From an uncultured Oscillospiraceae bacterium (GTDB lineage: Bacteria > Bacillota > Clostridia > Oscillospirales > Oscillospiraceae), in the NCBI GenBank assembly GCA_947628315.1, contig CANQZJ010000008.1, positions 1 through 52,635 on the forward strand: a stretch of DNA of 52,635 nucleotides. The letters are read 5' to 3'. This document shows positions 40,739-50,990 of the stretch, piece after piece. Within the stretch, counting starts at the first letter, position 1, and each line of letters starts with the position of its first letter. The position numbers and the translations under genes were made by a program. The notes beneath the pieces are model-generated. The model was not told the DNA's origin, searched no databases, and saw only the letters and a program-made list of their open reading frames with translations.

Positions 40739-42552
40739 GTGGTAAAGCCCTCCTTTTCACGCAGTGTGCCGGTGTAGCCGATGGTGAACATGGGACTGAA
40801 GGCGTAGCCCTCCTTCACGTAGCCCGCCTTATCGGCGCCCTCGGCGGTCATGGAGACCCGGGTGCGGATGGGCGGCACCACGCAGGCGGCCTCGTCCGCG
40901 CCGGGCGCGGTCAGGTCGCGGCAGCGGTACTCATAGGGCAGCGTCTGCACGTCCTCACCCGTCCGCAGGGACAGGGTGAGGGAGCTCATGTCCTCGGTGT
41001 ACTCGGTGGTGCCGTAGCAGCCCACCATGTACTCGTTGATGGTGACCTGAGCGGTGGGGTCGGAGCTCTCCAGCACCTTCCGCTCGATCTGGATGACGCT
41101 CTCCCCCTCGGGGAAGGACACCACGGTCTGCACCTTCACGGTGAGGCCGCCGGCGAAGACGATCTCCACCGGATCCAGGGTCAGCCTGCGGGTCTTGCCC
41201 TCCTGGGAGAAGTGGGCCTTGGTGCGGCAGAGGCACAGGTCGATCTCCTCACCGTTCCAGCAGATCTTGGCGCTGCGGATGGTTCCCTCGCCGGCGTAGT
41301 GGGTGAAGTAGCCGGCCCGGTACTTCTCCTGGATCAGGAAGGGATAGCTGGCGTCCTGGATGTGGGGGGTGCCGATGCCCACCGGCCACTCCAGCTTGGC
41401 GGCGTAGGGCCGCAGATCCACGATGGCGCCGCCCTGATCCATGTTGACGCAGGCCCGCATATAGGGGTCGCAGTACCAGAACAGCTGCTTGTCGCTGCCG
41501 TAGAGGATGTCCCGCCACAGGGCGCACTCCGGCTCGGTGTAGCTCTTCACGGAGCGGTAGTGGTCGGCGAACTCCGCCATGGTCATGTCCACCAGCTTGC
41601 CCTCTTTTTTCAGCTTGCCGTAGTAGGCGCAGCCGTCCTCGTAGGACTTGAGCAGCAGCTCGTAGGGGGCCTCCCACCGGCCCATCTTGTTCATCCAGCC
41701 GGGGCCCACGAACATCATGTTATAGGCGTAGCCGTTGTTGTACTTCGCCAGGTGGCGGTACTGGTCGATGAGGTTGTAGAGATAGGGGTACTCCCAGGTC
41801 TTGCTGTCGTAGATCATGCCCCGCAGCACGTTCTGGGGATGGGTGCCGAAGTTGGAGCCGTTGCCGTCGTAGCAGGCGATGAGATCCCGGCTCAGGTGGG
41901 GAATGGCCACGATGCCGCTGTCCTCCTCCTCATTGGCGGCGGGGGCGTGGGTGTTCACCTTACTGGGGATCCAGGGGGCCCAGGGGCCGCCGTCCATAAA
42001 GGTGTACCAGGAGTTGTTGCAGGTGTGGTAGGCCTTGGGGCCCTCCTCCCAGCAGGTGGCCACGGCGCACTTCACCATGGGGTACTTGCCCTTGATGTAG
42101 TTGATGAGCTCCGCGTCCATGTAGTAGGATCCGGTGGACTCGGGGTAGAACCCGAACCGCTCGTAGAACTTGCCGAACACGTCGTCCACGATGGCCATCT
42201 TGTCCTCCATGGAGAACATCCAGATGCAGAAGTCCTTGGTCTTGTACTTCTGCCGGAACTGCTCGCAGGGCAGGCCCAGGAGGGTCAGGGCGATCTCGTC
42301 CCCGTACTTCTCGTGGTGCTCCTTGGCCAGGGACACCGCCTCGTCGTTGAACAGAGAGGCGTAGGTCATCTGGATGGTGGTCTTCAGGCCGTTCTTGTGG
42401 GCGCACTCCTGCTGGGTCTTGAAAATGTCCAGACTCTCGGTGAGCAGGGCCTTCCTGCCCAGATCCTCCGCCTTTCCGTGGCCGGTGACCTTCTCGGCGT
42501 ACTCCGGCACCATTTCGGGGCGGTGGATGATGTTCAAAATGAGCTTGTCCAT
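40711..42552 (-). CDS. Large uncharacterised protein, possible new glycoside-active enzyme (DUF3863-like)
   Basis: A 613-residue cytosolic protein with no signal peptide. The first 350 or so residues are rich in Trp, Tyr, His and acidic residues and read like a (beta/alpha) barrel of the GH57/polysaccharide-deacetylase kind (IIHRPEM, TIQMTYASLFND, CIWMFSMEDKM, STGSYYMDAELINYIKG, AVATCWEEGP, IPHLSRDL). The last 220 or so resemble a beta sandwich (TRRLTLDPVEIVFAGGLTVK onward). This architecture recalls DUF3863/DUF3864 proteins, but I cannot confirm that. Placed among galactan genes, it may act on a galactan-derived or related glycan. Function unknown. Confidence 0.82.
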   Translation of the reverse strand: MDKLILNIIHRPEMVPEYAEKVTGHGKAEDLGRKALLTESLDIFKTQQECAHKNGLKTTIQMTYASLFNDEAVSLAKEHHEKYGDEIALTLLGLPCEQFRQKYKTKDFCIWMFSMEDKMAIVDDVFGKFYERFGFYPESTGSYYMDAELINYIKGKYPMVKCAVATCWEEGPKAYHTCNNSWYTFMDGGPWAPWIPSKVNTHAPAANEEEDSGIVAIPHLSRDLIACYDGNGSNFGTHPQNVLRGMIYDSKTWEYPYLYNLIDQYRHLAKYNNGYAYNMMFVGPGWMNKMGRWEAPYELLLKSYEDGCAYYGKLKKEGKLVDMTMAEFADHYRSVKSYTEPECALWRDILYGSDKQLFWYCDPYMRACVNMDQGGAIVDLRPYAAKLEWPVGIGTPHIQDASYPFLIQEKYRAGYFTHYAGEGTIRSAKICWNGEEIDLCLCRTKAHFSQEGKTRRLTLDPVEIVFAGGLTVKVQTVVSFPEGESVIQIERKVLESSDPTAQVTINEYMVGCYGTTEYTEDMSSLTLSLRTGEDVQTLPYEYRCRDLTAPGADEAACVVPPIRTRVSMTAEGADKAGYVKEGYAFSPMFTIGYTGTLREKEGFTTWLKLERAN

Positions 42553-42617
42553 GCATCATCCTCCTATGTAGTTGACCGCCGCCGAGGGGGCAAAACACGG
42601 CGGTCTGTGTTAATTAT

Positions 42618-42647
42618 AAGATAGCACCCAGCCGCGCTTGTTGTCAA
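42618..42647 (-). promoter_or_regulatory. Promoter candidate for the 613-residue protein gene
   Basis: On the minus strand a perfect TTGACA (42647-42642), an 18-base spacer and TATCTT (42623-42618). A perfect TATAAT lies five bases further but with a 23-base spacing. Confidence 0.55.
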
Positions 42648-42725
42648 TCCCTTCCGGTTGGAAACAGCATTTTCTCCGACTTCAAAACCGTCCCCTCCGG
42701 AGGGCCGTATCCGCGAAAATAGAGG

Positions 42726-42754
42726 TGGAAATTTCCCCCTGAACGTGTTATGAT
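42726..42754 (+). promoter_or_regulatory. Promoter candidate for the secreted GH53-GH2 operon
   Basis: TGGAAA (42726-42731), 17-base spacer and TATGAT (42749-42754), 49 bases before the start codon. The divergent gap 42553-42803 holds nothing else that I can name. Confidence 0.6.
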
Positions 42755-42803
42755 GAAAAGTGAGAAAATGGCCGCCGGACGCGGCCGGTAAGGAGGAAAC
42801 ACC

Positions 42804-44876
42804 ATGAAACGGAAGATCTCTCTGCTGCTTGCGCTGGTATTCGCGCTGACGCTGGCGCTGTCCGGCTGCGGGCAGTCCGCCCAGGCCGATCCCACCCAGG
42901 CCCCCGGGACGGAAGCTCCCGCCACCGAAGCTCCCGCCACTCCCGCTCCCACCCAGGAGCCGGAGGAGCCGGAGACCCCGCCCGATCCGGTGGAGGCCGA
43001 CCTCTATGTGCCCTTTGTCACCGCCAAGGAGGACTTCATCCGGGGCACCGACGTGTCCTCCCTGCTCAGCATCCTGAACAGCGGCGCCCACTACTATGAC
43101 GCCGACGGCAATCTACTGGGCGACGCCGGCGACGTGGATTCCCAGGGCGAGGCGTTCATGGCGCTGATGGCCGCCTCCGGCGTCAACTGGATCCGCCTCC
43201 GGGTGTGGAACGACCCCTATGACGCCGACGGCAACGGCTACGGCGGCGGCAACTGCGACATCGACGCCGCCGTCACCATGGGCGGCTGGGCCACCAAAGC
43301 CGGCCTGAAGGTGCTCATCGACTTCCACTACTCCGACTTCTGGGCCGACCCCAGCCGCCAGCTGGCCCCCAAGGCCTGGGAGGGCATGGACGTGGACGCC
43401 AAGGCCGACGCCATGAAGGCGTACACCGTGGAGTCCCTCACGAAGCTGAAGGACGCGGGCGTGGACGTTGGCATGGTGCAGGTGGGCAACGAGACCGTCA
43501 ACGCCATCAGCGGTGAGACGAACTGGACCAACGTCTGCAAGCTGATGAGCGCGGGCTCCGCCGGCGTGCGGGAGGTGTTCCCGGAGGCGCTGGTGGCCCT
43601 GCACTTCACCAACGCCCAGAACGCCGGGTTCTACGCGGAGACCGCCGCCTCCCTGGCCAGCAACGGCGTGGACTACGACGTGTTCGCCTCCTCCTACTAT
43701 CCCATCTGGCACGGCAGTATCGAGAACCTGACCAGCGTGCTCAAAGAGGTCGCCGACACCTATGGCAAGAAGGTGATGGTGGCCGAGACCGCCTGGGCCT
43801 ACACCCTGGAGGACGGCGACGACAACGGCAACACCATGGGCGAGGGCTACGACGACACCAACGGCTACCCCGTCTCCGTCCAGGGCCAGGCGCTGGAGTT
43901 CGCCGCCGTGGCCCAGGCCGTGAAGGACGTGGGCAGCGCCGGCCTCGGCCTGTTCTACTGGGAGAACGCCTGGATCCCCGTGGGCTCCACCCGGGCGCAG
44001 AATCTCCCCCTGTGGGAGGAATACGGCTCCGGCTGGGCCACCTCCTACGCCAAAGCTTATGACCCGGACAATGTGGGCGAGTGGTACGGCGGCTCCGCCT
44101 GCGACAACTGGGCCATGTTCGACTTCAGCGGCAAGGCCCTGCCCTCCCTCAACGTCTTCAACTACATCACCACCGGCACCACCGGCTATGTGAACGCCAT
44201 CCTCAGCGCGGAGTCTCCGGCGTTCACCGTGCCGGTGAACAGCGGCTCCGTCCCGGCCCTCCCCGAGACCGTCACCGTGACCTACACCGACGGTACCGCC
44301 GCCGCCCTGGCCGTCGCCTGGAATGAGGCCGATGTGAACGCCATCGACGTCGCCTCCGCCGGGAAATACACCGTAAACGGCACCGTCACCGACGAGTCCG
44401 GCGCGGCCTTTGACGTCCGCTGCACCGTCACCGTCGCGGCGGAGAACCTGCTCAGCAACCCCGGCTTTGAGGAGGAGGATATGTCCATGTACGCCGCCTC
44501 CGGCTGGCACGGGGACGCCCGCGCCAACAGGGAGGACAACGCCTACTCCGGCGAGTATTACTACCACTTCTGGGCCGACAGCGCCTTTGAGGGCGCCACC
44601 GTCCAGCAGACCGTCTCCCTGGAGCCGGGCGAGTACACCTTCTCCCTCTACGCCCAGGGCGGTGACACCGGCGGCAAGGACATCCACATCTTCGTCAGCT
44701 ACGACGGCGCGGAGCAGGCCACCGAGAGCATCACCCTCGACGGCTGGCACAACTGGAAGAACCCCTCCGTCACCTTCACTCTCGACGCGGCGAAGGAGGT
44801 GTCCGTGGGCGTCAGCGTCAGCTCCGCGTCCGGCGGCTGGGGCACTGTGGACGACCTGGCCCTCTTCGCCAACTGA
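42804..44876 (+). CDS. Secreted GH53 endo-beta-1,4-galactanase lipoprotein with Ig-like and CBM61-like modules
   Basis: A 690-residue surface enzyme. A type II signal peptide ends in LSGC with lipidated Cys22; a Pro/Thr/Ala linker covers about 27-63. The GH53 domain (about 75-445) has the acid/base Glu230 in QVGNET and the nucleophile Glu328 in MVAETAWAY. A Big_4-type Ig-like domain (about 455-535) follows, then a galactan-binding CBM61-like module (about 540-690, beginning NLLSNPGFEEED). It cleaves beta-1,4-galactan outside the cell into oligosaccharides for the ABC transporter. AAGGAGGAA precedes the ATG. The cytosolic GH2 enzyme follows 26 bases later. Confidence 0.95.
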   Translation: MKRKISLLLALVFALTLALSGCGQSAQADPTQAPGTEAPATEAPATPAPTQEPEEPETPPDPVEADLYVPFVTAKEDFIRGTDVSSLLSILNSGAHYYDADGNLLGDAGDVDSQGEAFMALMAASGVNWIRLRVWNDPYDADGNGYGGGNCDIDAAVTMGGWATKAGLKVLIDFHYSDFWADPSRQLAPKAWEGMDVDAKADAMKAYTVESLTKLKDAGVDVGMVQVGNETVNAISGETNWTNVCKLMSAGSAGVREVFPEALVALHFTNAQNAGFYAETAASLASNGVDYDVFASSYYPIWHGSIENLTSVLKEVADTYGKKVMVAETAWAYTLEDGDDNGNTMGEGYDDTNGYPVSVQGQALEFAAVAQAVKDVGSAGLGLFYWENAWIPVGSTRAQNLPLWEEYGSGWATSYAKAYDPDNVGEWYGGSACDNWAMFDFSGKALPSLNVFNYITTGTTGYVNAILSAESPAFTVPVNSGSVPALPETVTVTYTDGTAAALAVAWNEADVNAIDVASAGKYTVNGTVTDESGAAFDVRCTVTVAAENLLSNPGFEEEDMSMYAASGWHGDARANREDNAYSGEYYYHFWADSAFEGATVQQTVSLEPGEYTFSLYAQGGDTGGKDIHIFVSYDGAEQATESITLDGWHNWKNPSVTFTLDAAKEVSVGVSVSSASGGWGTVDDLALFAN

Positions 44877-44902
44877 TTTCCCCCTAAAAGGAGGATCCCC
44901 CC

Positions 44903-47257
44903 GTGCGTCAAATCGACCTCTGCCGGGGCTGGACGTTCTCGCTGAACGGCGGCCCTCCCCGGCCCGTCTCCCTGCCCCACGACTTCTCCATCGGCCAGCC
45001 CCGCTCCCCCCACAGCCCCATGGGGGGCCCTGGGGGCTGGTTCCAGGGGGGCGCGGGGGTCTATGAGCGCCCCCTGTCCCTCCCCCCTGCCGCCAAAACG
45101 GTGCTGGTGTTCGAGGGCAGTATGGGCGTCACCACCGTGGCCCTCAACGGCGAGGTGTTGTGCGTCCACCCCTACGGCTATACCGAGTTTCATGTGGACG
45201 TCACCGGCAGGCTCACCGGGGACGACACCCTCACCGTCACCGTGGATCACACCGCCCTGCCCGACAGCCGGTGGTACCCCGGCAGCGGCCTGTACCGCCC
45301 GGTTTGGGCGGCGCTGGGGGGCGAGGTTTACATCCCCCTGTGGCGCACCGCCATCACCACGGCGGAGCTTTCCGGCGACCGGGCGGTCATCGAAGTGGCG
45401 TCCGCCCTGGAGAACCTGGGCGAGGCCAGGGACGTCCCCGTCTCCGTCGAGATCATCGCGCCCGACGGCTCCCCCGCCGCCCGGTGCGGCTGGACGGAGA
45501 CCGCCGCCAACGGCGTCACCGGGTTCAAGAAATGTGTGGATCTGTCCCGCCCCGCTCTGTGGGAGCCGGACAGTCCCGCCTTGTACACCGCCGTCCTCAC
45601 CGCCGGGGAAGATGTGGAGCGCACCGCCTTTGGTCTGTGCGCTGTCTCCCTCTCCCCGGAGAGCGGCCTGGCCCTCAACGGCCGGCCGCTGAAGCTCCGG
45701 GGCGGCTGCGTCCACCACGACAACGGCCCCCTGGGGGCCTGCGCCCATCCCGACGCGGAGCGCCGCAAGCTGGACAAGCTGAAGGCCGCCGGGTACAACG
45801 CCGTCCGCTCCGCCCACAATCCCCCCGGCAGGGCCTTTCTGGACGCCTGCGACGAGCTGGGCCTGCTGGTCATCGACGAGGCCTTTGACTGCTGGCACAC
45901 CGGCAAGAATCCCCACGACTACCACCTCTGGTTCGACGACTGGCGGCAGCGCGACCTGACTGCCATGGTGCTCCGGGATCGCAATCACCCCTCCGTCCTG
46001 ATGTACAGCATCGGCAACGAGATCCCCGACAAAAACTCCCCCCTGGGCGCCGAGCTGTCCCGGCAGATGGCGGACTTTGTTCGCTCCCTGGATCCCACCC
46101 GCCCCGTCACCTGCGCGGTAGACGGGATATTCATCGAGGGCGGCGGCTGGCAGGAGCAGGTGGCCGGCCTGGTGAACGGTGACGGCGTCAAGCCGGAGGA
46201 CACCTCCCCCGAGGCGCTGGACATCGTCGCCAGATCCGGGTTCGAGCCCTTTGACTGGGGCGCTGCCACAGCGGATTTCATCGCCCCGCTGGACGTGGCG
46301 GGCTACAACTATCTGGACTACCGCTACGCCTCCGACCGCGTCCGCTTCCCGGAGCGCATCCTCATGGGCACCGAGAGCTTCCCCAAGCTGATGGCGCGGA
46401 TCTGGCGGCGGGTGCTGGAGAATCCCCACGTCATCGGCGACTTCACCTGGACGGCCTGGGACTATCTCGGGGAGAGCGGCATCGGCCACGCCGTCTACGA
46501 CGGTGATTCCCCCGTGTACGGCGGCGCCTGGCCCTATCACCTGGCCACCTGCGGCGACTTTGATATTTGCGGGAACAGCCGCCCCCAGGGCAAATGCCGC
46601 CGGGTGGTGTGGGGACTGGAGCAATCCCCCGTCATCGCTGTGCTGCCGCCGGAGCTCACCGGCAGGCCCGAGCGGGTCACCGCCTGGGGCTGGTCTCAGG
46701 TGGAGGAGCGCTGGACGTTCCCCGGCAGCGAGGGCAGGCGCGTCCGGGTGGACGTCTACTCCAACGCCCCGGAGGTGGAGCTGTCCCTCAACGGCGAGAT
46801 GCTTGGCCGCGCCGGGGTCGTCGACTGCAAAGCCGTGTTCACCGTCCCCTACCGGCCCGGAACGCTCCGGGCGGTGAATCTGCGGAACGGCATCCCCGCT
46901 GAGGCGGCGGAGCTGACCACCGCCGGGGCCCCCGCCGCCCTGGCCCTTCTCCCGGAGGCAAAGAGCTGCCGGACAGGCGGCCTTCTCTATCTGTGGGCGG
47001 AGATCCGGGACGAACAGGGCCGTGTCGTCCCCTGGGCGGAGACAGACGTGACCGCCGCCGTCACCGGCCCTGCGGAGGTGATTGTCTCCGCCAGCGGCGA
47101 CCCGGAGACGGAACACCGCTACACCGATCCCACCTGCCGCACCTGGCGCGGGCGGGCGCTGTTCATCCTCCGGGGAACCGCCCCGGGAACGGCGGAGGCC
47201 GTCCTCTCCGCCCCCGGCCTGGCCCCCGCAAAGCTGACCTTCCCCGTCCTGCCGTGA
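44903..47257 (+). CDS. GH2 beta-galactosidase, cytosolic
   Basis: A 784-residue family 2 glycosidase. The N-terminal sugar-binding jelly roll includes the conserved WYPGSGLYRPV; an Ig-like domain and the TIM barrel follow. The acid/base is Glu373 in IGNEIPD and the nucleophile Glu491 in LMGTESFPK. A C-terminal DUF4982-like and Ig-like part ends the protein. No signal peptide. It should remove galactose from imported galacto-oligosaccharides, taking the place of the GH42 enzyme in Bacillus gan operons. The start is a GTG at 44903 with AAAGGAGG upstream. Beta-glucuronidase is a possible but less likely alternative within GH2. Confidence 0.92.
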   Translation: MRQIDLCRGWTFSLNGGPPRPVSLPHDFSIGQPRSPHSPMGGPGGWFQGGAGVYERPLSLPPAAKTVLVFEGSMGVTTVALNGEVLCVHPYGYTEFHVDVTGRLTGDDTLTVTVDHTALPDSRWYPGSGLYRPVWAALGGEVYIPLWRTAITTAELSGDRAVIEVASALENLGEARDVPVSVEIIAPDGSPAARCGWTETAANGVTGFKKCVDLSRPALWEPDSPALYTAVLTAGEDVERTAFGLCAVSLSPESGLALNGRPLKLRGGCVHHDNGPLGACAHPDAERRKLDKLKAAGYNAVRSAHNPPGRAFLDACDELGLLVIDEAFDCWHTGKNPHDYHLWFDDWRQRDLTAMVLRDRNHPSVLMYSIGNEIPDKNSPLGAELSRQMADFVRSLDPTRPVTCAVDGIFIEGGGWQEQVAGLVNGDGVKPEDTSPEALDIVARSGFEPFDWGAATADFIAPLDVAGYNYLDYRYASDRVRFPERILMGTESFPKLMARIWRRVLENPHVIGDFTWTAWDYLGESGIGHAVYDGDSPVYGGAWPYHLATCGDFDICGNSRPQGKCRRVVWGLEQSPVIAVLPPELTGRPERVTAWGWSQVEERWTFPGSEGRRVRVDVYSNAPEVELSLNGEMLGRAGVVDCKAVFTVPYRPGTLRAVNLRNGIPAEAAELTTAGAPAALALLPEAKSCRTGGLLYLWAEIRDEQGRVVPWAETDVTAAVTGPAEVIVSASGDPETEHRYTDPTCRTWRGRALFILRGTAPGTAEAVLSAPGLAPAKLTFPVLP

Positions 47258-47269
47258 CGCGACGTAAAA

Positions 47270-47302
47270 CGAGGCCCCCGGCTCAGTGAGCCGGGGGCCT
47301 CG
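47270..47302. terminator. Intrinsic terminator between GH2 and the galactan transporter operon
   Basis: A 15-base perfect stem (47270-47284 with 47288-47302). The minus strand continues with TTTT, so it stops the transporter transcript; on the plus strand it is followed by TCTGTTGT and may also stop the GH2 transcript. Confidence 0.9.
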
Positions 47303-47323
47303 TCTGTTGTGCTCGTTTCGCTC

Positions 47324-48445
<1,122 letters not shown>

Positions 48446-48465
48446 TGTCCCGTTCTCCTTTCAAA

Positions 48466-49329
48466 TCAGCCTTTAACGGCGCCGCCGGTAACGCCCTCGA
48501 CGTAGTACTTCTGCAAGCACAGGAAGAGGATGGTCACGGGGAGCGCCACGATCACGCCGCCGGCGCAGAAGGTGGTATACCAGTTGCTGATCTGGTCATT
48601 GGTCAGCCAGCTGTACATACCGACAGCCACGTTGTAACCGGCGGAGGTGCCCATGGCCACGTAGCGGGCGAACACGAAGTCGCCCCAGGGGCCCATGAAG
48701 GCGGTCAGGATCGTGTAGATGACGATGGGCTTTGCCAGCGGCAGGATGATCTTGTACAGCACCTGGAAGCGGGTGGCGCCGTCCACGCGGGCCGCCTCGT
48801 CCAGGGACTTGGGGATGGTGTCGAAGAAGCCCTTGGACACATAGTAGCCCATGCCGGAGGAGGCCACGCCCACCAGGATCAGGCCGGGCACGGCGTTGGC
48901 CTGGGTCAGGCCCAGGTCGGCCAGCACGCGGTACAGGATGATCATGGTCAGCATCCCGGGGAACATGCCCAGGATGAGCATGAACCGCATCAGCGGGCCG
49001 CGGGCCTTAAAGCGGAACCGGGAGAGGGTATAGCTCATGCAGAGCTGGATGACGGTGACCAGCACCGCCGACGCCAGCGCGATGATAAAGGTGTTCAGAT
49101 ACCAGCGCTTGAAGTCGGAGTTCCAGAGGTTTATGTAGTTCTGGAGGCCCCACTGCTGGGGGATGACGTATCCCACCTGCCAGGTGGATTCCACGCGGAA
49201 GGACTGGAACACGATGAAGATAAAGGGCAGCAGCCAGATCACGCTGATGATGATCAGAATGATGTAGATGATCGTGTTGCTCAGGCGGTTGGCTGCCTTC
49301 AAGCCCATGTGACGTTTCTGATTATTCAT
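48466..49329 (-). CDS. MalG/GanQ-type ABC permease
   Basis: A 287-residue CUT1 permease with six membrane segments. The EAA loop reads EAARVDGATRFQVLYKIILP near residue 190. The ATG at 49329 is preferred to the GTG one codon upstream because GAGGAGG is spaced for it and it overlaps the MalF stop by one base. It partners with the MalF-type protein. Homologues GanQ and MalG import galacto-oligosaccharides and maltodextrins; the galactan role is inferred from GH53 and GH2 next door. Confidence 0.93.
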   Translation of the reverse strand: MNNQKRHMGLKAANRLSNTIIYIILIIISVIWLLPFIFIVFQSFRVESTWQVGYVIPQQWGLQNYINLWNSDFKRWYLNTFIIALASAVLVTVIQLCMSYTLSRFRFKARGPLMRFMLILGMFPGMLTMIILYRVLADLGLTQANAVPGLILVGVASSGMGYYVSKGFFDTIPKSLDEAARVDGATRFQVLYKIILPLAKPIVIYTILTAFMGPWGDFVFARYVAMGTSAGYNVAVGMYSWLTNDQISNWYTTFCAGGVIVALPVTILFLCLQKYYVEGVTGGAVKG

Positions 49330-50870
49330 CACTGGAAGTCCTCCTCGTTCTTAATGGAGGGCAGCACGTTGTAGACCACCAGGGAGATCAACGCCACCAC
49401 GACGAACACCATGATACCGATGACGGAGGCCAGATAGTACTGGGACTCCGAACCGGTGGTGATCTTGAACAACCAGGTGATCAACAGATCCGTGTAGCCC
49501 ACGGAGCCGGCCGCGCCGGAGGCCGCCGCGTTGGTGGGGCCGCCGCCGGTCAACAGGTAGATGACGTTGAAGTTGTTCATGTTGCCCGTGAAGCTGGTGA
49601 GCAAATAGGGGCCGGTGATGAACAGCATGTAGGGCAGAGTGATCTTGCGGAACTGCTGCCAGCCGTTTGCGCCGTCGATCTTGGCGGACTCGTACAGGTC
49701 GGCGGGGATGTTCATCAAAATACCGGTGGTGATCAGCATCAGATACGGGATACCGATCCAGATGTTGATGATGATCACCGTGACCCTGGCCCAGATCGGG
49801 TCATCCCAGAATGGCAGCGGCGATTTGATCCACCCCAGCCCCTGCAGCATCTGGTTGATCAGGCCGTTCTGCGCGAACATCTTGGACACATACAGCAGGG
49901 AGATAAACTGGGGGATGGCCACCGTCATGACCAGGATGGTACGCCACATCTTCTTCAGGCGGATGCCCTTCTTGTTGATGGCCATGGCCACGCCCATGCC
50001 CATGAAGTAGTTGGTGAAGGTGGCGAAGAAGGCCCACATCAGCGTCCAGACCAGGATCTCGCCGAAGGTGGCGGAGTAGGACTGGGTGCCGGCGGCGCCG
50101 GTGGAGGTCCAGGAGAACAGCGTCCCGAAGTTCTTGAAGCCCACCCAGGTGAACAGCGCGTTGGAGTAGCCGTTGTGGGAGCCGTCGTAGTTGGTGAAGG
50201 CCACCAGCACCATGAACACGATGGGCAGCACGGTGAACATCACGATGCCCAGCATGGGCAGGGCCAGCAGGGTCTTGTGGAACTGGTCGTCCACCAGGGA
50301 GCGCAGGTCGTCCTTGCCGGAGCGCAGCTTCTTGCCGGACTTCACGATCTTCTCGGCGATGATGTTCTGCTTCACGTTGACCCACCAGGTGTAGACGAAG
50401 GCCACGATGAAGAACATGGTCAGCACGCCGTAGAGCAGGATCTTGAAGGAGTTGTCGTGATAGACGGTGGTATTGGTGTCGAGAACGGGATTGTACACGC
50501 TCTCAGGCCCCTGCTTGCCCAGGGAGGGCAGCATGGACATCCAATAGCCGCCGGTGGTGATCATGTAGAAGATGAACACCGCCTCAAAGAGCAGGAACAG
50601 CAGTCCCCGCAGAACCTGGCCACGGGCGATGTTGCCAAAGCCCATGACCACATAGGAGATTTTGGTCTTCCAGTCGCCGTGGACAAAGCCCACCGCGATC
50701 TCCTTGCACTCGCCGCCGAACTTCACGCAGCCATTCTTGATGGCGGAGCCGATCTTGGCGAAGAAATGACCGATACCCAGAGGGATACCCACCAGGAAGG
50801 AAACCAGCTTGTAGACAAACTTTTGCCATTTTGATAAGCGAAGATATTCCATATCGCTGTATCGTTTCAT
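49329..50870 (-). CDS. MalF/GanP-type ABC permease with long N-terminal extension
   Basis: A 513-residue CUT1 permease. The first 200 or so residues carry extra membrane segments and a soluble loop (for example ARGQVLRGLLFLLFEAVFIF and LYGVLTMFFIVAFVYTWWV), longer than in GanP of Bacillus (about 420). The transport core follows with the EAA loop YESAKIDGANGWQQFRKITL near residue 395. AGAGGGGTGA precedes the ATG. It lies after the binding-protein gene, separated by a hairpin. Confidence 0.92.
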   Translation of the reverse strand: MKRYSDMEYLRLSKWQKFVYKLVSFLVGIPLGIGHFFAKIGSAIKNGCVKFGGECKEIAVGFVHGDWKTKISYVVMGFGNIARGQVLRGLLFLLFEAVFIFYMITTGGYWMSMLPSLGKQGPESVYNPVLDTNTTVYHDNSFKILLYGVLTMFFIVAFVYTWWVNVKQNIIAEKIVKSGKKLRSGKDDLRSLVDDQFHKTLLALPMLGIVMFTVLPIVFMVLVAFTNYDGSHNGYSNALFTWVGFKNFGTLFSWTSTGAAGTQSYSATFGEILVWTLMWAFFATFTNYFMGMGVAMAINKKGIRLKKMWRTILVMTVAIPQFISLLYVSKMFAQNGLINQMLQGLGWIKSPLPFWDDPIWARVTVIIINIWIGIPYLMLITTGILMNIPADLYESAKIDGANGWQQFRKITLPYMLFITGPYLLTSFTGNMNNFNVIYLLTGGGPTNAAASGAAGSVGYTDLLITWLFKITTGSESQYYLASVIGIMVFVVVALISLVVYNVLPSIKNEEDFQ

Positions 50871-50892
50871 TAAATCACCCCTCTAAATAAAC

Positions 50893-50927
50893 CGGGCGGA
50901 GCCTACTCGGATCATAGGCTCCGCCCG
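50893..50927 (-). other. Intercistronic hairpin between binding protein and permease genes
   Basis: Thirteen-base perfect arms (50893-50905 and 50915-50927). On the minus strand it is followed by GTTTATTT, so it could be a weak terminator that lowers permease relative to binding-protein expression. Confidence 0.72.
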
Positions 50928-50990
50928 ATCAATGCTTTGTCAGGTCAGGCCAAATGGGACTTGGTGCCGAAATGACAGATCACCGTGCGA

